Source: Burkholderiales bacterium RIFOXYD12_FULL_59_19 (lineage in GTDB: Bacteria; Pseudomonadota; Gammaproteobacteria; Burkholderiales; Burkholderiaceae_C). From it: 40,000 nucleotides of DNA. The first letter of the stretch is position 1. Each line of letters opens with the position of its first letter. The notes beneath the pieces were generated by a model. The model saw nothing but the letters and a program-made list of their open reading frames with translations. It made no database searches and was not told where the DNA came from. This document shows, in pieces, positions 25,922 to 36,247 of this stretch. The position numbers and the translations under genes are program-made. The stretch spans positions 1 through 40,000 of the forward strand of contig MESQ01000031.1 of assembly GCA_001771065.1 (NCBI GenBank), given 5' to 3'.

Positions 25922-28070
25922 GGTGCGAGGTGGCTGACGGCGCAGGCTGGTGCGTTGTTAGCGGACCGGACAGGTTGGCGCGGTGTTGCAGCAACATCAT
26001 GCTGTGGGCTGGCACGGGCAAGGTCGAGCTCGCGGTGCAGTTGCTTTGACCCCGTGGCTGGCTGGTGTCCAGCAAGGCGTGCCAATGGCCGGGCGGCAAT
26101 ACAAAAGCCTCTCGCATGGCGCCGGCATTGAACAGCATCAGCAGCGGGGTGGCGCTGCGCCCAGGTTTACCAATGAGGCAAGCCAGCGTCCGATCGGTGG
26201 CATGGTGCCAGGCCTCATGCTGTAACACACTGCCGTTGGCGTTCCACCAGGACACATCATAGAGTCCATTGGCATCGGCAACGCCGCTGTACCATTTGTT
26301 GGCAAAAGGCTGGAGCTGGTGCCTGAGCGTCAGCAGGTGTTGGGTAAAGGCCAGCAGATCGTTGTCAGGCGCAGACCAGTCGATCCAGGTGGTGGCGTTG
26401 TCCTGGCAATAGGGGTTGTTATTGCCGCCCTGGCTGTGGCCCAACTCGTCGCCGGCACATAACATGGGGGTGCCCTGCGCCAGCAGCGTGTTGGCCAACA
26501 ACACGCGCTGCAAGCGGTCGCGCAGTGTCGTTACCATGGGGTCATCGCTGGGACCCTCCATACCGCAGTTGAAGCTCAGGTTGTCGTTGTGACCGTCACG
26601 GTTGTTTTCGCCATTGGCCTCGTTATGGCGCTGGTTGTAGCTAACCAGATCGCGCAGGGTAAACCCGTCGTGTGAGACTACATAGTTCACTGACTTGGCC
26701 GGAGCGCGGCGCCGCTCCTGGTACAGGTCAGATGAGCCACACAGGCGCATGGCAAAGTTGCCGCGCGTGCAGCCCGATGGCATTTCATCGCTGGCGGCAG
26801 CACCTTGAACCCAAAAACGCCGCATGCAGTCCCTGAACTTGTCGTTCCACTCCAGCCAGCCGCGCGGAAAACCGCCCACCTGGTAGCCACCCGGTCCGGT
26901 GTCCCAGGGCTCGGCGATCATCTTGACGCGTGACAGCACCGGATCTTGCGCCATGACCGCAAAAAATGCAGCTTGGGCGCTAAAGCCGGTGTCGGTACGA
27001 CCCAGCACGGGTGCCAAATCGAAGCGAAAACCGTCGACGTGCATGTCGACAACCCAATAACGCAAGCTGTCCATCACCATCTGCAACACCTTGGGCTGGC
27101 GCAGGTTCAGGGTGTTGCCGCAGCCACTGTAGTTTTCATAGTGGCTGGGGTCATCGGTCGGCAAGCGGTAATAGCTGGCGTTGTCTAGCCCCCTGAAGTT
27201 GATGGTTGGGCCAGACTCGTCGGCCTCTGCGGTATGGTTGTAGACCACATCCAGAATCACTTCGAGGCCGGCCGTGTGCAGGGTACGCACCATGGAGCGA
27301 AACTCATCGCGTGCGGCCCTGGCATCCGGGCTGCTGGCCAGCTGCGGGTTGACGCAAAAAAACCCAAGGGTGTTGTAGCCCCAGTAGTTGGCGATCCCCT
27401 GGTTGACCAAGCGCTCTTCGCTGAGGCTGTATTGCACCGGTAACAGGTTGATTGCGGTAACGCCCAGACCCTTGAGGTGGTTGATCGAGGCAGGGTGCGC
27501 CAACCCGGCGTAGCTGCCGCGCAGTTCGGTCGGAATCAGCGGGTTGAGCTTGGAAAAGCCTTTGACATGGCATTCGTACAGCACGGTGTTGGTCAGTGTC
27601 GTGCCCGGGGTGCTGTCATCGCCCCAGTCAAACTGGTCGTGCGTGACGCGGCCTTTGAGTGCCATAGTCGCGTTGTCGTGATTGCGCTTGTGCCCTGGGA
27701 AATGGCGGTCAGGGGTGAAATGCTCGTCGCGCCAATCGAAATGGCCCACAATGTCGCGGGCGTATGGGTCCAGTAGCAATTTGCTGGCGTCAAACCGGTG
27801 GCCCTTGTCGGGCCACCAGGGGCCATGGGCGCGCAGTCCGTACACCAAGCCGGGTTGCGCTCCCGGCAGGTAGCCATGCCAGACATCGACGGTATGACAG
27901 GGAAAAGGCAGGCGTGCCAGCTCCTGTCGGCCCTCGGCGTCGAAGAGGCACAGTTCCATGGACTGGGCGTGGGCTGAAAACACCGCAAAGTTCACCCCGT
28001 GGCCATCAAAATGGGCGCCCATGGGCCAGGGGTGGCCAGCCTGCAGGCTGTTGGCGATCAAGTGGTCCAT
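25914..28070 (-). CDS. glgX: Glycogen debranching enzyme
   Basis: About 718 residues, GH13. It hydrolyses alpha-1,6 branches of phosphorylase-limited glycogen. An N-terminal carbohydrate-binding fold ([23 protein letters not shown]) is followed by the barrel with [14 protein letters not shown] (nucleophile D), [19 protein letters not shown] (acid E) and [33 protein letters not shown] is GlgX-typical. The ATG at 28070 lies inside the last codons of glgB (13-base overlap), which argues for coupled translation and against the longer in-frame extension to 28283. The 3' end overlaps malQ. Confidence 0.95.
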   Translation of the reverse strand: MDHLIANSLQAGHPWPMGAHFDGHGVNFAVFSAHAQSMELCLFDAEGRQELARLPFPCHTVDVWHGYLPGAQPGLVYGLRAHGPWWPDKGHRFDASKLLLDPYARDIVGHFDWRDEHFTPDRHFPGHKRNHDNATMALKGRVTHDQFDWGDDSTPGTTLTNTVLYECHVKGFSKLNPLIPTELRGSYAGLAHPASINHLKGLGVTAINLLPVQYSLSEERLVNQGIANYWGYNTLGFFCVNPQLASSPDARAARDEFRSMVRTLHTAGLEVILDVVYNHTAEADESGPTINFRGLDNASYYRLPTDDPSHYENYSGCGNTLNLRQPKVLQMVMDSLRYWVVDMHVDGFRFDLAPVLGRTDTGFSAQAAFFAVMAQDPVLSRVKMIAEPWDTGPGGYQVGGFPRGWLEWNDKFRDCMRRFWVQGAAASDEMPSGCTRGNFAMRLCGSSDLYQERRRAPAKSVNYVVSHDGFTLRDLVSYNQRHNEANGENNRDGHNDNLSFNCGMEGPSDDPMVTTLRDRLQRVLLANTLLAQGTPMLCAGDELGHSQGGNNNPYCQDNATTWIDWSAPDNDLLAFTQHLLTLRHQLQPFANKWYSGVADANGLYDVSWWNANGSVLQHEAWHHATDRTLACLIGKPGRSATPLLMLFNAGAMREAFVLPPGHWHALLDTSQPRGQSNCTASSTLPVPAHSMMLLQHRANLSGPLTTHQPAPSATSHLN

Positions 28071-30238
28071 TCGAAAAATACGGTAGCGAGTGGGGGGAGT
28101 GTCAACAGGATGGAATAGGGTTTGCCGTGACAGGGCACATTTTCGGCGGTGGCCATGCCCAGGGGCGTGCCCACATTGCTGCCACCGTAATGGGTGGAGT
28201 CGGTGTTGATGACCTCCCGGTAGTGACCCGGTCGGGGCACGCCCAAACGGTAGCCGTTCCATACTTGTGGCGTTAAGTTGCACACCACCACCGTGAACGT
28301 GTTGGCATTCAGGCCATGGCGCACAAAGCTCAGCACCGAGCGTGCAGAATCGCCGTGGTCAATCCATTCAAAACCCGCAGGCACAAAGTCTTGTTGATAG
28401 AGGGCAGGGGTGGCGCGGTACAACTTGTTGAGGTCGCGCACCAGGCGTTGGATGCCCGCGTGTGTAGGCTCGTCTAACAGATGCCAGTCCAGGCTCTGGT
28501 CGTGATTCCATTCGCGCTCCTGGGCAAATTCGCAGCCCATGAACAGCAGCTTTTTGCCGGGGTGGCCAAACATGTAGCCCAGAAAAGCGCGGACATTGGC
28601 CAGCTGTTGCCAGCGGTCGCCCGGCATCTTGGTCAGCAGCGAGCCCTTGCCGTGCACCACTTCGTCGTGCGAGATCGGCAGCACAAAGTTTTCATTGAAC
28701 GCGTAGACCAGGCTGAAAGTCATTTCCCCCTGATGGTGTTGGCGGTAGAGCGGATCACGTGCCATGTAGCTTAGGGTGTCATGCATCCAGCCCATATTCC
28801 ACTTGTAGTGAAAACCCAGACCGCCGGCATAGGTGGGGCGCGATACCGCCGGGTAGGCGGTTGACTCTTCGGCCAGCGTGATGGCCTGCGGGCATTCCAC
28901 CCCGACCACTTCGTTGACGCGTTTCAGGAAAGCAATCGCTTCCAGGTTCTCGCGTCCACCAAACATATTGGGAATCCATTCGCCGGCTTTGCGGCTGTAG
29001 TCGCGGTAGAGCATGGACGCCACCGCGTCGACGCGCAGGCCATCGACGCCAAAACGCTCCAGCCAGTACAAGGCATTGCCAACCAGGAAGTTGCTGACCT
29101 CGGTGCGGCCCAGGTTGTAGATCAGGGTGTTCCAGTCCTGGTGGAAGCCTTCGCGCGGGTCAGCGTATTCGTACAAATGGGTACCGTCAAAATTGGCCAG
29201 CCCGTGCGCATCCGACGGGAAGTGCGCGGGGACCCAGTCCAAGATCAGGCCAATGCCAGCGGCGTGGCAGCGCTGCACCAGGCGGCCAAAACCGCTGGCG
29301 TCGCCAAAACGAGACGTAGGCGCGTACAGGCCAATGGGCTGGTAGCCCCAGGAGCCGTCAAACGGGTGCTCGCTGACCGGCATCAGTTCCAGATGGGTGA
29401 AACCCATGTCTTGCGCGTAGGGGATGAGGGTGTCGGCCAGCTCGTCCCAGGTCAGCCAGCGGTTGCCGTCTTCGGTGATGCGTCGCCACGAGCCCAGATG
29501 CACCTCGTAAATGCTGACTGGGGCGTCCAGCGCGTTGGCAGCCTGGCGTTGCGTTGACGGATTGACTTTAGGCGGCAGTTGACCGACCACACTGGCGGTG
29601 GCGGGGCGTAACTCGGCCTGTAGCGCATAGGGGTCGGCGCGTGCGGACAAGACTTCGCCGCCTTGTGTGCGGACCTCAAATTTATAAAGCGAGCCCACAG
29701 GCACGCCGGGCAAAAACAGCTCCCAGACGCCGCATTCACGGCGCAGGCGCATGGCGTGGCGGCGGCCGTCCCAAAAGTTGAAGTCGCCCACCACGCTGAC
29801 GCGTGAGGCGTTAGGTGCCCACACGGCAAAGCGCGTGCCGGCCACCCCCAGCATCGTGCCCGGATGCGCGCCAAGCACCTCAAACGGGCGCAAATGGGTG
29901 CCTTCGCCCAACAGCCAGACGTCCATTTCGCCCAATACCAGCGGAAAACGGTAGGTGTCTTCCAGGGTGCTGTGCTGGCCGTTGGCCCACTGCACCTGAA
30001 GTTGGTAGGCGTCACCCGCCGCCATTGGCACGGTGGCCTCAAAGAAACCAGTGCTGTGCTGCTGTGCCAGCGTCGCCAGTGTCTGGCCTTGCGGGGACAC
30101 CACGTCCACCTGGGTGGCCTGCGGCAAAAAGCACCGCACGCTGCAGTGCTTGGGGGACACCTGATGCGGCCCCAGTACCGCAAACGGGTCACCATGACTG
30201 GCGTTGCAAATCAATTCGATGTCATTTTGGGTCAGCAT
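28058..30238 (-). CDS. glgB: 1,4-alpha-glucan branching enzyme
   Basis: About 726 residues, GH13, placing alpha-1,6 branches in growing glycogen. An N1-type region ([10 protein letters not shown]) precedes the CBM48 module ([28 protein letters not shown]), then the barrel: [37 protein letters not shown] with the nucleophile aspartate, [11 protein letters not shown] with the glutamate, and [15 protein letters not shown]. The ATG at 30238 is preferred; a TTG at 30253 would add five residues. It lies 36 bases after glgP and overlaps glgX, so the three degradative and branching genes form one leftward unit. Confidence 0.95.
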   Translation of the reverse strand: MLTQNDIELICNASHGDPFAVLGPHQVSPKHCSVRCFLPQATQVDVVSPQGQTLATLAQQHSTGFFEATVPMAAGDAYQLQVQWANGQHSTLEDTYRFPLVLGEMDVWLLGEGTHLRPFEVLGAHPGTMLGVAGTRFAVWAPNASRVSVVGDFNFWDGRRHAMRLRRECGVWELFLPGVPVGSLYKFEVRTQGGEVLSARADPYALQAELRPATASVVGQLPPKVNPSTQRQAANALDAPVSIYEVHLGSWRRITEDGNRWLTWDELADTLIPYAQDMGFTHLELMPVSEHPFDGSWGYQPIGLYAPTSRFGDASGFGRLVQRCHAAGIGLILDWVPAHFPSDAHGLANFDGTHLYEYADPREGFHQDWNTLIYNLGRTEVSNFLVGNALYWLERFGVDGLRVDAVASMLYRDYSRKAGEWIPNMFGGRENLEAIAFLKRVNEVVGVECPQAITLAEESTAYPAVSRPTYAGGLGFHYKWNMGWMHDTLSYMARDPLYRQHHQGEMTFSLVYAFNENFVLPISHDEVVHGKGSLLTKMPGDRWQQLANVRAFLGYMFGHPGKKLLFMGCEFAQEREWNHDQSLDWHLLDEPTHAGIQRLVRDLNKLYRATPALYQQDFVPAGFEWIDHGDSARSVLSFVRHGLNANTFTVVVCNLTPQVWNGYRLGVPRPGHYREVINTDSTHYGGSNVGTPLGMATAENVPCHGKPYSILLTLPPLATVFFEWTT

Positions 30239-30274
30239 GCTGGTCTTTTTCAATGGGGCGCTGCATTGTCGCCC

Positions 30275-32707
30275 TTAGTCGCCCAGGCTTGTCACATGCC
30301 AGATGTCGTTGGCGTATTGGGCAATGGTGCGGTCTGATGAAAACACCCCCATGCCTGCCACGTTGCGAATGGCGCGTCGACACCATTCATCGGGTTGGTG
30401 GTAAAGCGCATCCACCTGAGCCTGGGTGGCCACGTACGAGGCATAGTCGGCCAGCAGCATGTAGTGGTCGCCGCCCCACACCAGTGAATTCATCAGGGCG
30501 CTGTAACGGCTTGGTTCGTCGGGTGAGAACTGGCCACCGCCAATGGCATCCAGCACCGCCCTGAGGGCCGGGTTGTTGTCGTAGTAATTCAGTGGGTGGT
30601 AGCCCGCCACCCGCAGGTCGCGGACTTCGGGGGTTTTGAGGCCAAAAATAAAGATGTTTTCGTCGCCCACGTTTTGCCGAATTTCGATGTTGGCACCGTC
30701 GTCGGTGCCAATGGTCAGCGCCCCGTTGAGGGCCAGCTTCATGTTGCCCGTGCCGGAAGCTTCGGTACCGGCCGTGGAGACTTGCTCGGACAAATCTGCC
30801 CCTGGCATGATGGTCTCGGCCACCGAGACACCGTAATTGGGAATAAAAACAAGTTTGAGCTTGTCGCCCACCCGGGGGTCATTGTTGATGGTCAGTCCGA
30901 CATCGTGGATGAGCCGGATGATCGATTTGGCGGCTTGGTAACTTGATGCCGCCTTGCCCGCAAAAATGACCGTACGTGGCACCCAGGGTGCATCGGGGTT
31001 GGCCAAAATGGCCTGGTAGCGGCCAACCACGTGCAAGACGTTGAGCAATTGCCGCTTGTATTCATGGATGCGCTTCACCTGGACGTCAAACAGGCTGTCC
31101 GGGCTGACAGTGATGCCGGTGGTTTTTTCAATCAAGTCGGCCAGGCGGACCTTATTGGCGCGTTTGATGGCCATGAACTTGTTGGCAAAGTCATGGTCCC
31201 CCAGGCGGTCTTCAAGGCGTTTCAACTGGTCCAGGTTGGTTCGCCATTGGTTTCCCAGCGTGTCATCAAGCAGCCTGGCCAAGCCTGGATTAGCCTGTGC
31301 CAGCCAGCGTCGGGGGGTGACGCCGTTGGTCATATTGGTAAAACGCTTGGGCCACAGCGACGCAAAGTCGGCAAAGATGGTGTGCACCAGTAGTTCGGAG
31401 TGCAGAGCCGAAACGCCATTGACCTGTTGGCTACCCACTACCGACAAGTGGGCCATGCGTACCCGTCGCTCGCCGGTTTCGTCAATCAGGGACAAACGTT
31501 TCAGAAACTCATGGTCGCCAGGGCGAAAGCGCGCCGCCAGGTCTAGAAACTCCTTGTTGATGCGGAAAATGATTTCCAGGTGGCGCGGCAGTACTTGTTG
31601 AATCAGGCTCACTGGCCAGGTCTCCAGCGCCTCGGGCATCAGGGTGTGGTTGGTGTATGAGAAAGTTTTGCCGCACAGTGCCCAGGCATGGTCCCAATTG
31701 AAGCCATGCTCGTCACACAAAATACGCATCAGCTCGGCGACGCCAATGGCCGGGTGGGTGTCGTTGAGGTGAATCGCCACGTGTTCGGCCAGGTTGTGCA
31801 GCGTGGGGTGTTCGTTCAGGTGGCGCTTGACCAGGTCTTGCATCGAGGCGGCGACAAAGAAATACTCCTGCTTGAGGCGCAATTCACGGCCAGCGGGTGT
31901 GCTGTCGTTCGGGTAGAGCACCCAGGAGATGTTTTCAAACTCGTTTTTGGTGCTGGCAGCGCGGGCGTAGTCGCCAGTGTTGAAGGCGCCCAGGTCAAAG
32001 TGCGCCGGTGCCACGGCTTTCCACAGGCGCAGGGTACTGACCTTGGTGGTGCCATGGCCGGGTACCACCATGTCGTAGGCTTTGGCCGCCACTTCACCGG
32101 CGTGCTGCCAGATGGCGATGTCGTTTTTGTGCGTGACCCAACCGCCAAAGCGGACCGGGTAGGTAATGTCGGCGCGGGGAAATTCCCAGGGCGTGCCGTC
32201 TTGCAGCCAGGAGTCTGGGTATTCAACCTGACTGCCGTTTTGGATCTCCTGGGCAAACATGCCGTATTCATAACGAATGCCATAGCCAAACGAGGGCAAG
32301 CCCAAGGTGGCCATTGAGTCCAGAAAACATGCGGCCAATCGACCCAGGCCGCCATTGCCCAAAGCGGCATCACGTTCCAGGTCGGCAATGTCTTCGAGTT
32401 GTTGCGCATGCTGCGCCAAACCTGCGCTGGCGCCTTGGGTCAGGTTCAATGCATCCAAGGCGTTGGACAGGGTGCGCCCCATGAGGAATTCCATCGACAA
32501 ATAGACCACCCGCCGCGCTTTGTGCGTGCGCTCTAGTGTTTGCGTGGCCACCCAGCGCTTGGACAATTGAGCCCGCGCGACCTGTGCGGTGGCCTGCATC
32601 AGGTCGCTGGGTGAGGCGCGATCTGGGTCGACTGCCACGGTGTGCAGTAGATGCGCGTTGATTTGCTCTGGCAAAGGAGCGGCTGAGGGTGTAGCGGAAA
32701 CGTTCAA
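30275..32707 (-). CDS. glgP: Glycogen phosphorylase
   Basis: About 810 residues, GT35. It releases glucose 1-phosphate from glycogen ends using pyridoxal phosphate. Motifs are RRVVYLSMEFLMGRTLSNAL, DAALGNGGLGRLAACFLDS, YGIRYEYGMFAQ, HLNDTHPAIG, TNGVTPRRWL and the PLP-lysine block GTGNMKLALNGALTIGTDDG. No ATG sits at the N-terminus. TTG at 32707 has AAGGA six bases before it on the minus strand and gives a length like E. coli GlgP (815). Other starts further upstream (GTG 32731, TTG 32761) cannot be excluded. It leads glgP-glgB-glgX and is divergent from ahcY. Confidence 0.94.
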   Translation of the reverse strand: MNVSATPSAAPLPEQINAHLLHTVAVDPDRASPSDLMQATAQVARAQLSKRWVATQTLERTHKARRVVYLSMEFLMGRTLSNALDALNLTQGASAGLAQHAQQLEDIADLERDAALGNGGLGRLAACFLDSMATLGLPSFGYGIRYEYGMFAQEIQNGSQVEYPDSWLQDGTPWEFPRADITYPVRFGGWVTHKNDIAIWQHAGEVAAKAYDMVVPGHGTTKVSTLRLWKAVAPAHFDLGAFNTGDYARAASTKNEFENISWVLYPNDSTPAGRELRLKQEYFFVAASMQDLVKRHLNEHPTLHNLAEHVAIHLNDTHPAIGVAELMRILCDEHGFNWDHAWALCGKTFSYTNHTLMPEALETWPVSLIQQVLPRHLEIIFRINKEFLDLAARFRPGDHEFLKRLSLIDETGERRVRMAHLSVVGSQQVNGVSALHSELLVHTIFADFASLWPKRFTNMTNGVTPRRWLAQANPGLARLLDDTLGNQWRTNLDQLKRLEDRLGDHDFANKFMAIKRANKVRLADLIEKTTGITVSPDSLFDVQVKRIHEYKRQLLNVLHVVGRYQAILANPDAPWVPRTVIFAGKAASSYQAAKSIIRLIHDVGLTINNDPRVGDKLKLVFIPNYGVSVAETIMPGADLSEQVSTAGTEASGTGNMKLALNGALTIGTDDGANIEIRQNVGDENIFIFGLKTPEVRDLRVAGYHPLNYYDNNPALRAVLDAIGGGQFSPDEPSRYSALMNSLVWGGDHYMLLADYASYVATQAQVDALYHQPDEWCRRAIRNVAGMGVFSSDRTIAQYANDIWHVTSLGD

Positions 32708-32819
32708 TTGGATTCCTTGGGTCGTTGGCACTTTGACAATAGGCTGTATTTTGCACGCCAAAGGGACCTTACTTTACCGCGCGGTTGCCACGCTAGCCTG
32801 GCGGGTTTTTCGGAATCTC

Positions 32820-32825
32820 TATAAT
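32820..32825 (+). promoter_or_regulatory. Probable -10 box for the ahcY transcript
   Basis: A perfect TATAAT lies 10 bases before the start of the SAH riboswitch aptamer, exactly where the transcript should begin. No good -35 is found at 17-18 bases; TTGCCA at 32785-32790 is too far. The call therefore rests on the -10 and its position. Confidence 0.6.
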
Positions 32826-32835
32826 CGCTGGCATT

Positions 32836-32938
32836 CCGAGGAGCGTTGCAGCTCACGCCAAGGGCAAAAGCCCGGCGCTGAGTGAGGCTCGGAACCCGCT
32901 GCGGCCTACGGCTTGGCGTTTCACAACGGCGCTCACCC
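32836..32938 (+). ncRNA. SAH riboswitch
   Basis: The aptamer matches the S-adenosylhomocysteine riboswitch consensus. CCGAGGAGCGTTGCAG starts at 32836, GAGGCTCGG is at 32884-32892 and CAACGGCGCTCACC closes it at 32924-32937. CCGAG (32836-32840) pairs with CTCGG (32888-32892). GAGCG (32841-32845) can form the pseudoknot with CGCTC (32930-32934). An inner hairpin lies in the variable arm (GGGC/GCCC near 32862-32873). In known members, SAH binding raises expression of the SAH recycling genes, and ahcY follows directly here. Confidence 0.95.
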
Positions 32939-32990
32939 ACTGCATGTGAGGTGAGACTTTTCCCTTGCAGGCAGTGGTTTGAATTTTAAT
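32937..32990 (+). promoter_or_regulatory. Candidate expression-platform hairpin of the SAH riboswitch
   Basis: CCACTGC (32937-32943) can pair with GCAGTGG (32971-32977), with a weaker inner GAGG/CCTT pairing. A T-rich stretch (TTTGAATTTTAATTT) follows. The left arm starts at the very end of the aptamer, so folding of one could influence the other. The ribosome site CTGGAG at 32993-32998 is just beyond it. Whether control is at termination or translation cannot be decided by eye. Confidence 0.4.
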
Positions 32991-33004
32991 TTCTGGAGTG
33001 AACC

Positions 33005-34456
33005 ATGAACGCTGCATCAAAAATTGCCAAATCAACTGACTACATCATCGCCGACATCGGCCTGGCCGACTGGGGGCGCAAAGAGCTCAACATTGCCGAG
33101 ACCGAAATGCCGGGTCTGATGGCCATCCGTGAAGAATTCGCCAACAAGCAGCCGCTCAAAGGCGCACGCATCACCGGTAGCCTGCACATGACGATCCAGA
33201 CTGCCGTGCTGGTTGAAACCCTGAAGGCTCTGGGCGCTGATGTGCGCTGGGCGTCATGCAATATTTTTTCAACTCAAGACCACGCTGCGGCGGCACTGGC
33301 GGCCAAAGGCATTCCGGTTTTTGCCTACAAAGGCGAGTCTTTGAGTGATTACTGGGACTACACCCACCGCATTTTCGAGTTCGGTGGCAAGAAGGGCTCG
33401 GCTGCTGAAGGCCCCAACATGATTTTGGACGATGGCGGCGACGCAACGCTGTTGATGCACCTGGGTACCAAGGCCGAAAAGAATGCCAGCCTGCTCGACA
33501 ATCCAACCAGCGAAGAGGAAACCTGCCTGTATGCCGCCATCAAGGCCAAGCTCCAGCTGGATCCCACCTGGTACAGCCGCCGTCTGAAAAACATCATCGG
33601 TGTGACCGAAGAAACCACCACTGGCGTGTTGCGCCTGAATGAAATGTCGGCCAAGGGTGAGCTGATGCTGCGTGCTATCAACGTCAACGACTCGGTGACC
33701 AAGAGCAAGTTTGACAATCTGTACGGTTGCCGCGAGTCTTTGGTGGACGCCATCAAGCGTGCCACCGACGTGATGATTGCGGGCAAGGTGGCCGTTGTGG
33801 CCGGTTATGGTGATGTGGGCAAGGGCTCTGCCCAGGCCTTGCGCGCCCTGAGCGCCCAGGTGTGGGTGACCGAGATTGACCCGATCAACGCGCTGCAAGC
33901 CGCCATGGAAGGCTACAAAGTGGTCACCATGGAATATGCCGCTGACAAGTGCGATATTTTTGTGTCGGCCACCGGCAACAAAAATGTTATCACTTACAAG
34001 CACATGGCCGCCATGAAGGATCAGGCGATTGTCTGCAACATTGGCCACTTCGACAATGAAATCGACGTGGCATCGCTGTCCAAGTGCAAGTGGGAAGAGA
34101 TCAAGCCCCAGGTCGACCACGTCATCTTCCCGGCCAAGGGCAAGACACCGGCCAAACGGATCATTCTGTTGGCCAAGGGCCGTCTGGTGAACCTGGGTTG
34201 CGGCACCGGCCATCCCAGCTTTGTCATGAGCTCCAGCTTTGCCAACCAGACCATTGCGCAGATTGAGTTGTTCACCAAACCCAAGACCTACAAGGTCGGG
34301 CAGGTGTACGTGTTGCCCAAGCATCTGGATGAAAAAGTGGCACGTTTGCATTTGAAAAAAGTGGGTGCCCAGTTGTCCGAGTTGACCGACGAGCAAGCCG
34401 CTTACATTGGCGTCAGCAAAGCCGGTCCGTACAAGGCCGACAGCTACCGCTACTAA
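33005..34456 (+). CDS. ahcY: Adenosylhomocysteinase
   Basis: A 483-residue NAD-dependent enzyme that splits S-adenosylhomocysteine to adenosine and homocysteine, relieving inhibition of methyltransferases. Blocks seen are [36 protein letters not shown], the NAD-binding [41 protein letters not shown] and [11 protein letters not shown], with the C-terminal KADSYRY. The family insert of about 40 residues present in most proteobacteria (around [20 protein letters not shown]) is present. It is preceded by the SAH riboswitch and followed after six bases by tlyA. Confidence 0.97.
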   Translation: MNAASKIAKSTDYIIADIGLADWGRKELNIAETEMPGLMAIREEFANKQPLKGARITGSLHMTIQTAVLVETLKALGADVRWASCNIFSTQDHAAAALAAKGIPVFAYKGESLSDYWDYTHRIFEFGGKKGSAAEGPNMILDDGGDATLLMHLGTKAEKNASLLDNPTSEEETCLYAAIKAKLQLDPTWYSRRLKNIIGVTEETTTGVLRLNEMSAKGELMLRAINVNDSVTKSKFDNLYGCRESLVDAIKRATDVMIAGKVAVVAGYGDVGKGSAQALRALSAQVWVTEIDPINALQAAMEGYKVVTMEYAADKCDIFVSATGNKNVITYKHMAAMKDQAIVCNIGHFDNEIDVASLSKCKWEEIKPQVDHVIFPAKGKTPAKRIILLAKGRLVNLGCGTGHPSFVMSSSFANQTIAQIELFTKPKTYKVGQVYVLPKHLDEKVARLHLKKVGAQLSELTDEQAAYIGVSKAGPYKADSYRY

Positions 34457-34462
34457 GCAGCT

Positions 34463-35281
34463 ATGCGCATTGACCAACTGTTGGTACAACGCGGCCTGGC
34501 CAGCACCCGATCTCAGGCACAACGCCTGATTGCCGGGGGCGTGGAATGGCAGCAAGGCGATGGCTGGCGTCGTGTCGCCAAGAATGGTGACGAGGTGGCA
34601 GAAGACGCGCCAGTGCGCCTGCTCGACGATTCCGAGGCACGTTACGTGTCTCGCGGTGGCCTCAAACTGGAGGCCGCGTTACAACACGTGGGCCTGTCCG
34701 TGACCGGCTTTCAATGCCTGGATGTCGGTCAAAGCACGGGCGGCTTCACTGACTGCCTGCTGCAACAGGGAGCTGTTTTTGTGGTGGGTGTCGATGTGGG
34801 CAGTGCCCAGTTGCACCCCAAGCTGCATGCGGACCCCCGTGTGCTGTGCGTCGAAGGTGTCAATGCACGTGCCCTCGAAGCGTCCGACCTTATGACAGCC
34901 TTTGAGAGCAGCACCGGAACGGACGGTCAATTTGATGTTGACGAATCTGAGGGCGAATCCGCACCTGATTTTGTCCCGGAATTTGACCTGGTCGTGGCCG
35001 ACCTGTCGTTCATCTCTCAGACGCTGGTGTTGCCGGCGGTGGTGCCGCTTCTCAAAACGGGTGGCACGCTGCTGACCTTGGTCAAACCCCAGTTTGAATT
35101 GCAGCCTGGCCAGGTGGGAAAGGGTGGCATTGTGAAAGACGCTGACATGTACCGCATCGTTGAGCAGCGCCTGCGTGAAGCCTGCGCCGAGTTGGGCCTG
35201 AAGGTGACTGATTGGTTTGACTCTCCGATCTCCGGTGGTGATGGCAACCGCGAATTTTTCATTTGCGCGACAAAGGCCTGA
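34463..35281 (+). CDS. tlyA: TlyA family RNA 2'-O-methyltransferase
   Basis: A 272-residue protein with an N-terminal S4 RNA-binding domain (MRIDQLLVQRGLASTRSQAQ) and an FtsJ-like methyltransferase domain: YVSRGGLKLEAAL, the SAM site CLDVGQSTGGFTDCLLQQGA (residues 85-104), VVADLSFIS and LVKPQFE. TlyA enzymes methylate ribosomal RNA using S-adenosylmethionine and are often mislabelled haemolysins. Residues about 146-172 form an acidic insert (DVDESEGESAPDF) before the FDLVVAD strand. Co-transcription with ahcY places a SAM user under SAH-responsive control. The exact rRNA site is not known here. Confidence 0.9.
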   Translation: MRIDQLLVQRGLASTRSQAQRLIAGGVEWQQGDGWRRVAKNGDEVAEDAPVRLLDDSEARYVSRGGLKLEAALQHVGLSVTGFQCLDVGQSTGGFTDCLLQQGAVFVVGVDVGSAQLHPKLHADPRVLCVEGVNARALEASDLMTAFESSTGTDGQFDVDESEGESAPDFVPEFDLVVADLSFISQTLVLPAVVPLLKTGGTLLTLVKPQFELQPGQVGKGGIVKDADMYRIVEQRLREACAELGLKVTDWFDSPISGGDGNREFFICATKA

Positions 35282-35396
35282 ACCTACTGCAGCACCGTAC
35301 CTGAAAGCAATGCGGGCGTGTCATTGCGGACTTTATTCGCAATTCATGGCAGCTGGCGAAGGTACTTTTTAAATTCATTTCTTGAAGGCGCTAGCC

Positions 35397-36242
35397 ATGA
35401 ACTCCACCGTACGTTTCCCCGTCAGCATTGAGTTTTTTCCACCCAAAACGCCGGAAGGCGTTGAGAAGCTGCGCGTTGTGCGTCAGCAGCTCTATGCGCT
35501 CATGCCCGAGTTTTGCTCGGTGACCTTTGGCGCTGGTGGCTCTACACAGGAGGGCACGTTCAGTACGGTGCGTGACATTTTGAGTGAGGGTGTGAGTGCT
35601 GCCTCGCATTTTTCATGTATTGGTGCCACACGCGCCGGTGTGCGCGAGCAACTGGCTACACTTAAAGCCATGGGTGTCAAGCGTCTGGTGGCTTTGCGCG
35701 GCGACTTGCCAAGCGGCTACGGCACGGGGGGCGAGTTTCATTACGCCAGCGATCTGGTGGCCTTTATTCGCGCGGAGATGTCCGATGACTTTTACATCGA
35801 AGTGGCGGCTTACCCGGAAATTCATCCACAAGCGAAGTCAGCCGAGAGTGACCTGAAGGCCTTTGCCGCCAAGGCGCAGGCTGGTGCCAATTCGGCCATC
35901 ACCCAGTATTTTTACAACTCGGACGCTTACTTCAGGTTTGTCGAGGACGCCGATGCGCTGGGTGTGCAGATTCCTGTTGTGCCGGGCATCATGCCAATTG
36001 CCAGTTCCTCGCAGTTGATGCGTTTCAGTGACGCTTGCGGTGCCGAGATTCCACGCTGGATCCGGTTGCGTTTGCTGGGGTTTGGTGACGACACCGCTTC
36101 GATCAAGGCATTTGGCCTGGACGTGGTGACAGACTTGTGCGAACAACTCCGGGCGGGCGGCGCACCTGGTTTGCATTTTTACAGCATGAATCAGAGTGCG
36201 GCCACACTGGAGATTTGCCAGCGGCTGGGGCTGGCAGCGTAA
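35397..36242 (+). CDS. metF: 5,10-methylenetetrahydrofolate reductase
   Basis: A 281-residue flavin enzyme that makes 5-methyltetrahydrofolate for methionine synthesis. Motifs seen are VSIEFFPPKTPEGVEKL with the catalytic glutamate near residue 12, CSVTFGAGGSTQEGT, LVALRGDLPSG, YIEVAAYPEIHPQA, ITQYFYNSDAYFRF, PGIMPI and the C-terminal GLHFYSMNQSAATLEI. The ATG at 35397 is preceded by GAAGG; a TTG at 35382 is less likely. The gap of 115 bases to tlyA holds no evident second riboswitch, so metF is probably read from the ahcY promoter. It ends five bases from the convergent manC-type gene. Confidence 0.95.
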   Translation: MNSTVRFPVSIEFFPPKTPEGVEKLRVVRQQLYALMPEFCSVTFGAGGSTQEGTFSTVRDILSEGVSAASHFSCIGATRAGVREQLATLKAMGVKRLVALRGDLPSGYGTGGEFHYASDLVAFIRAEMSDDFYIEVAAYPEIHPQAKSAESDLKAFAAKAQAGANSAITQYFYNSDAYFRFVEDADALGVQIPVVPGIMPIASSSQLMRFSDACGAEIPRWIRLRLLGFGDDTASIKAFGLDVVTDLCEQLRAGGAPGLHFYSMNQSAATLEICQRLGLAA

Positions 36243-36247
36243 CGGGA

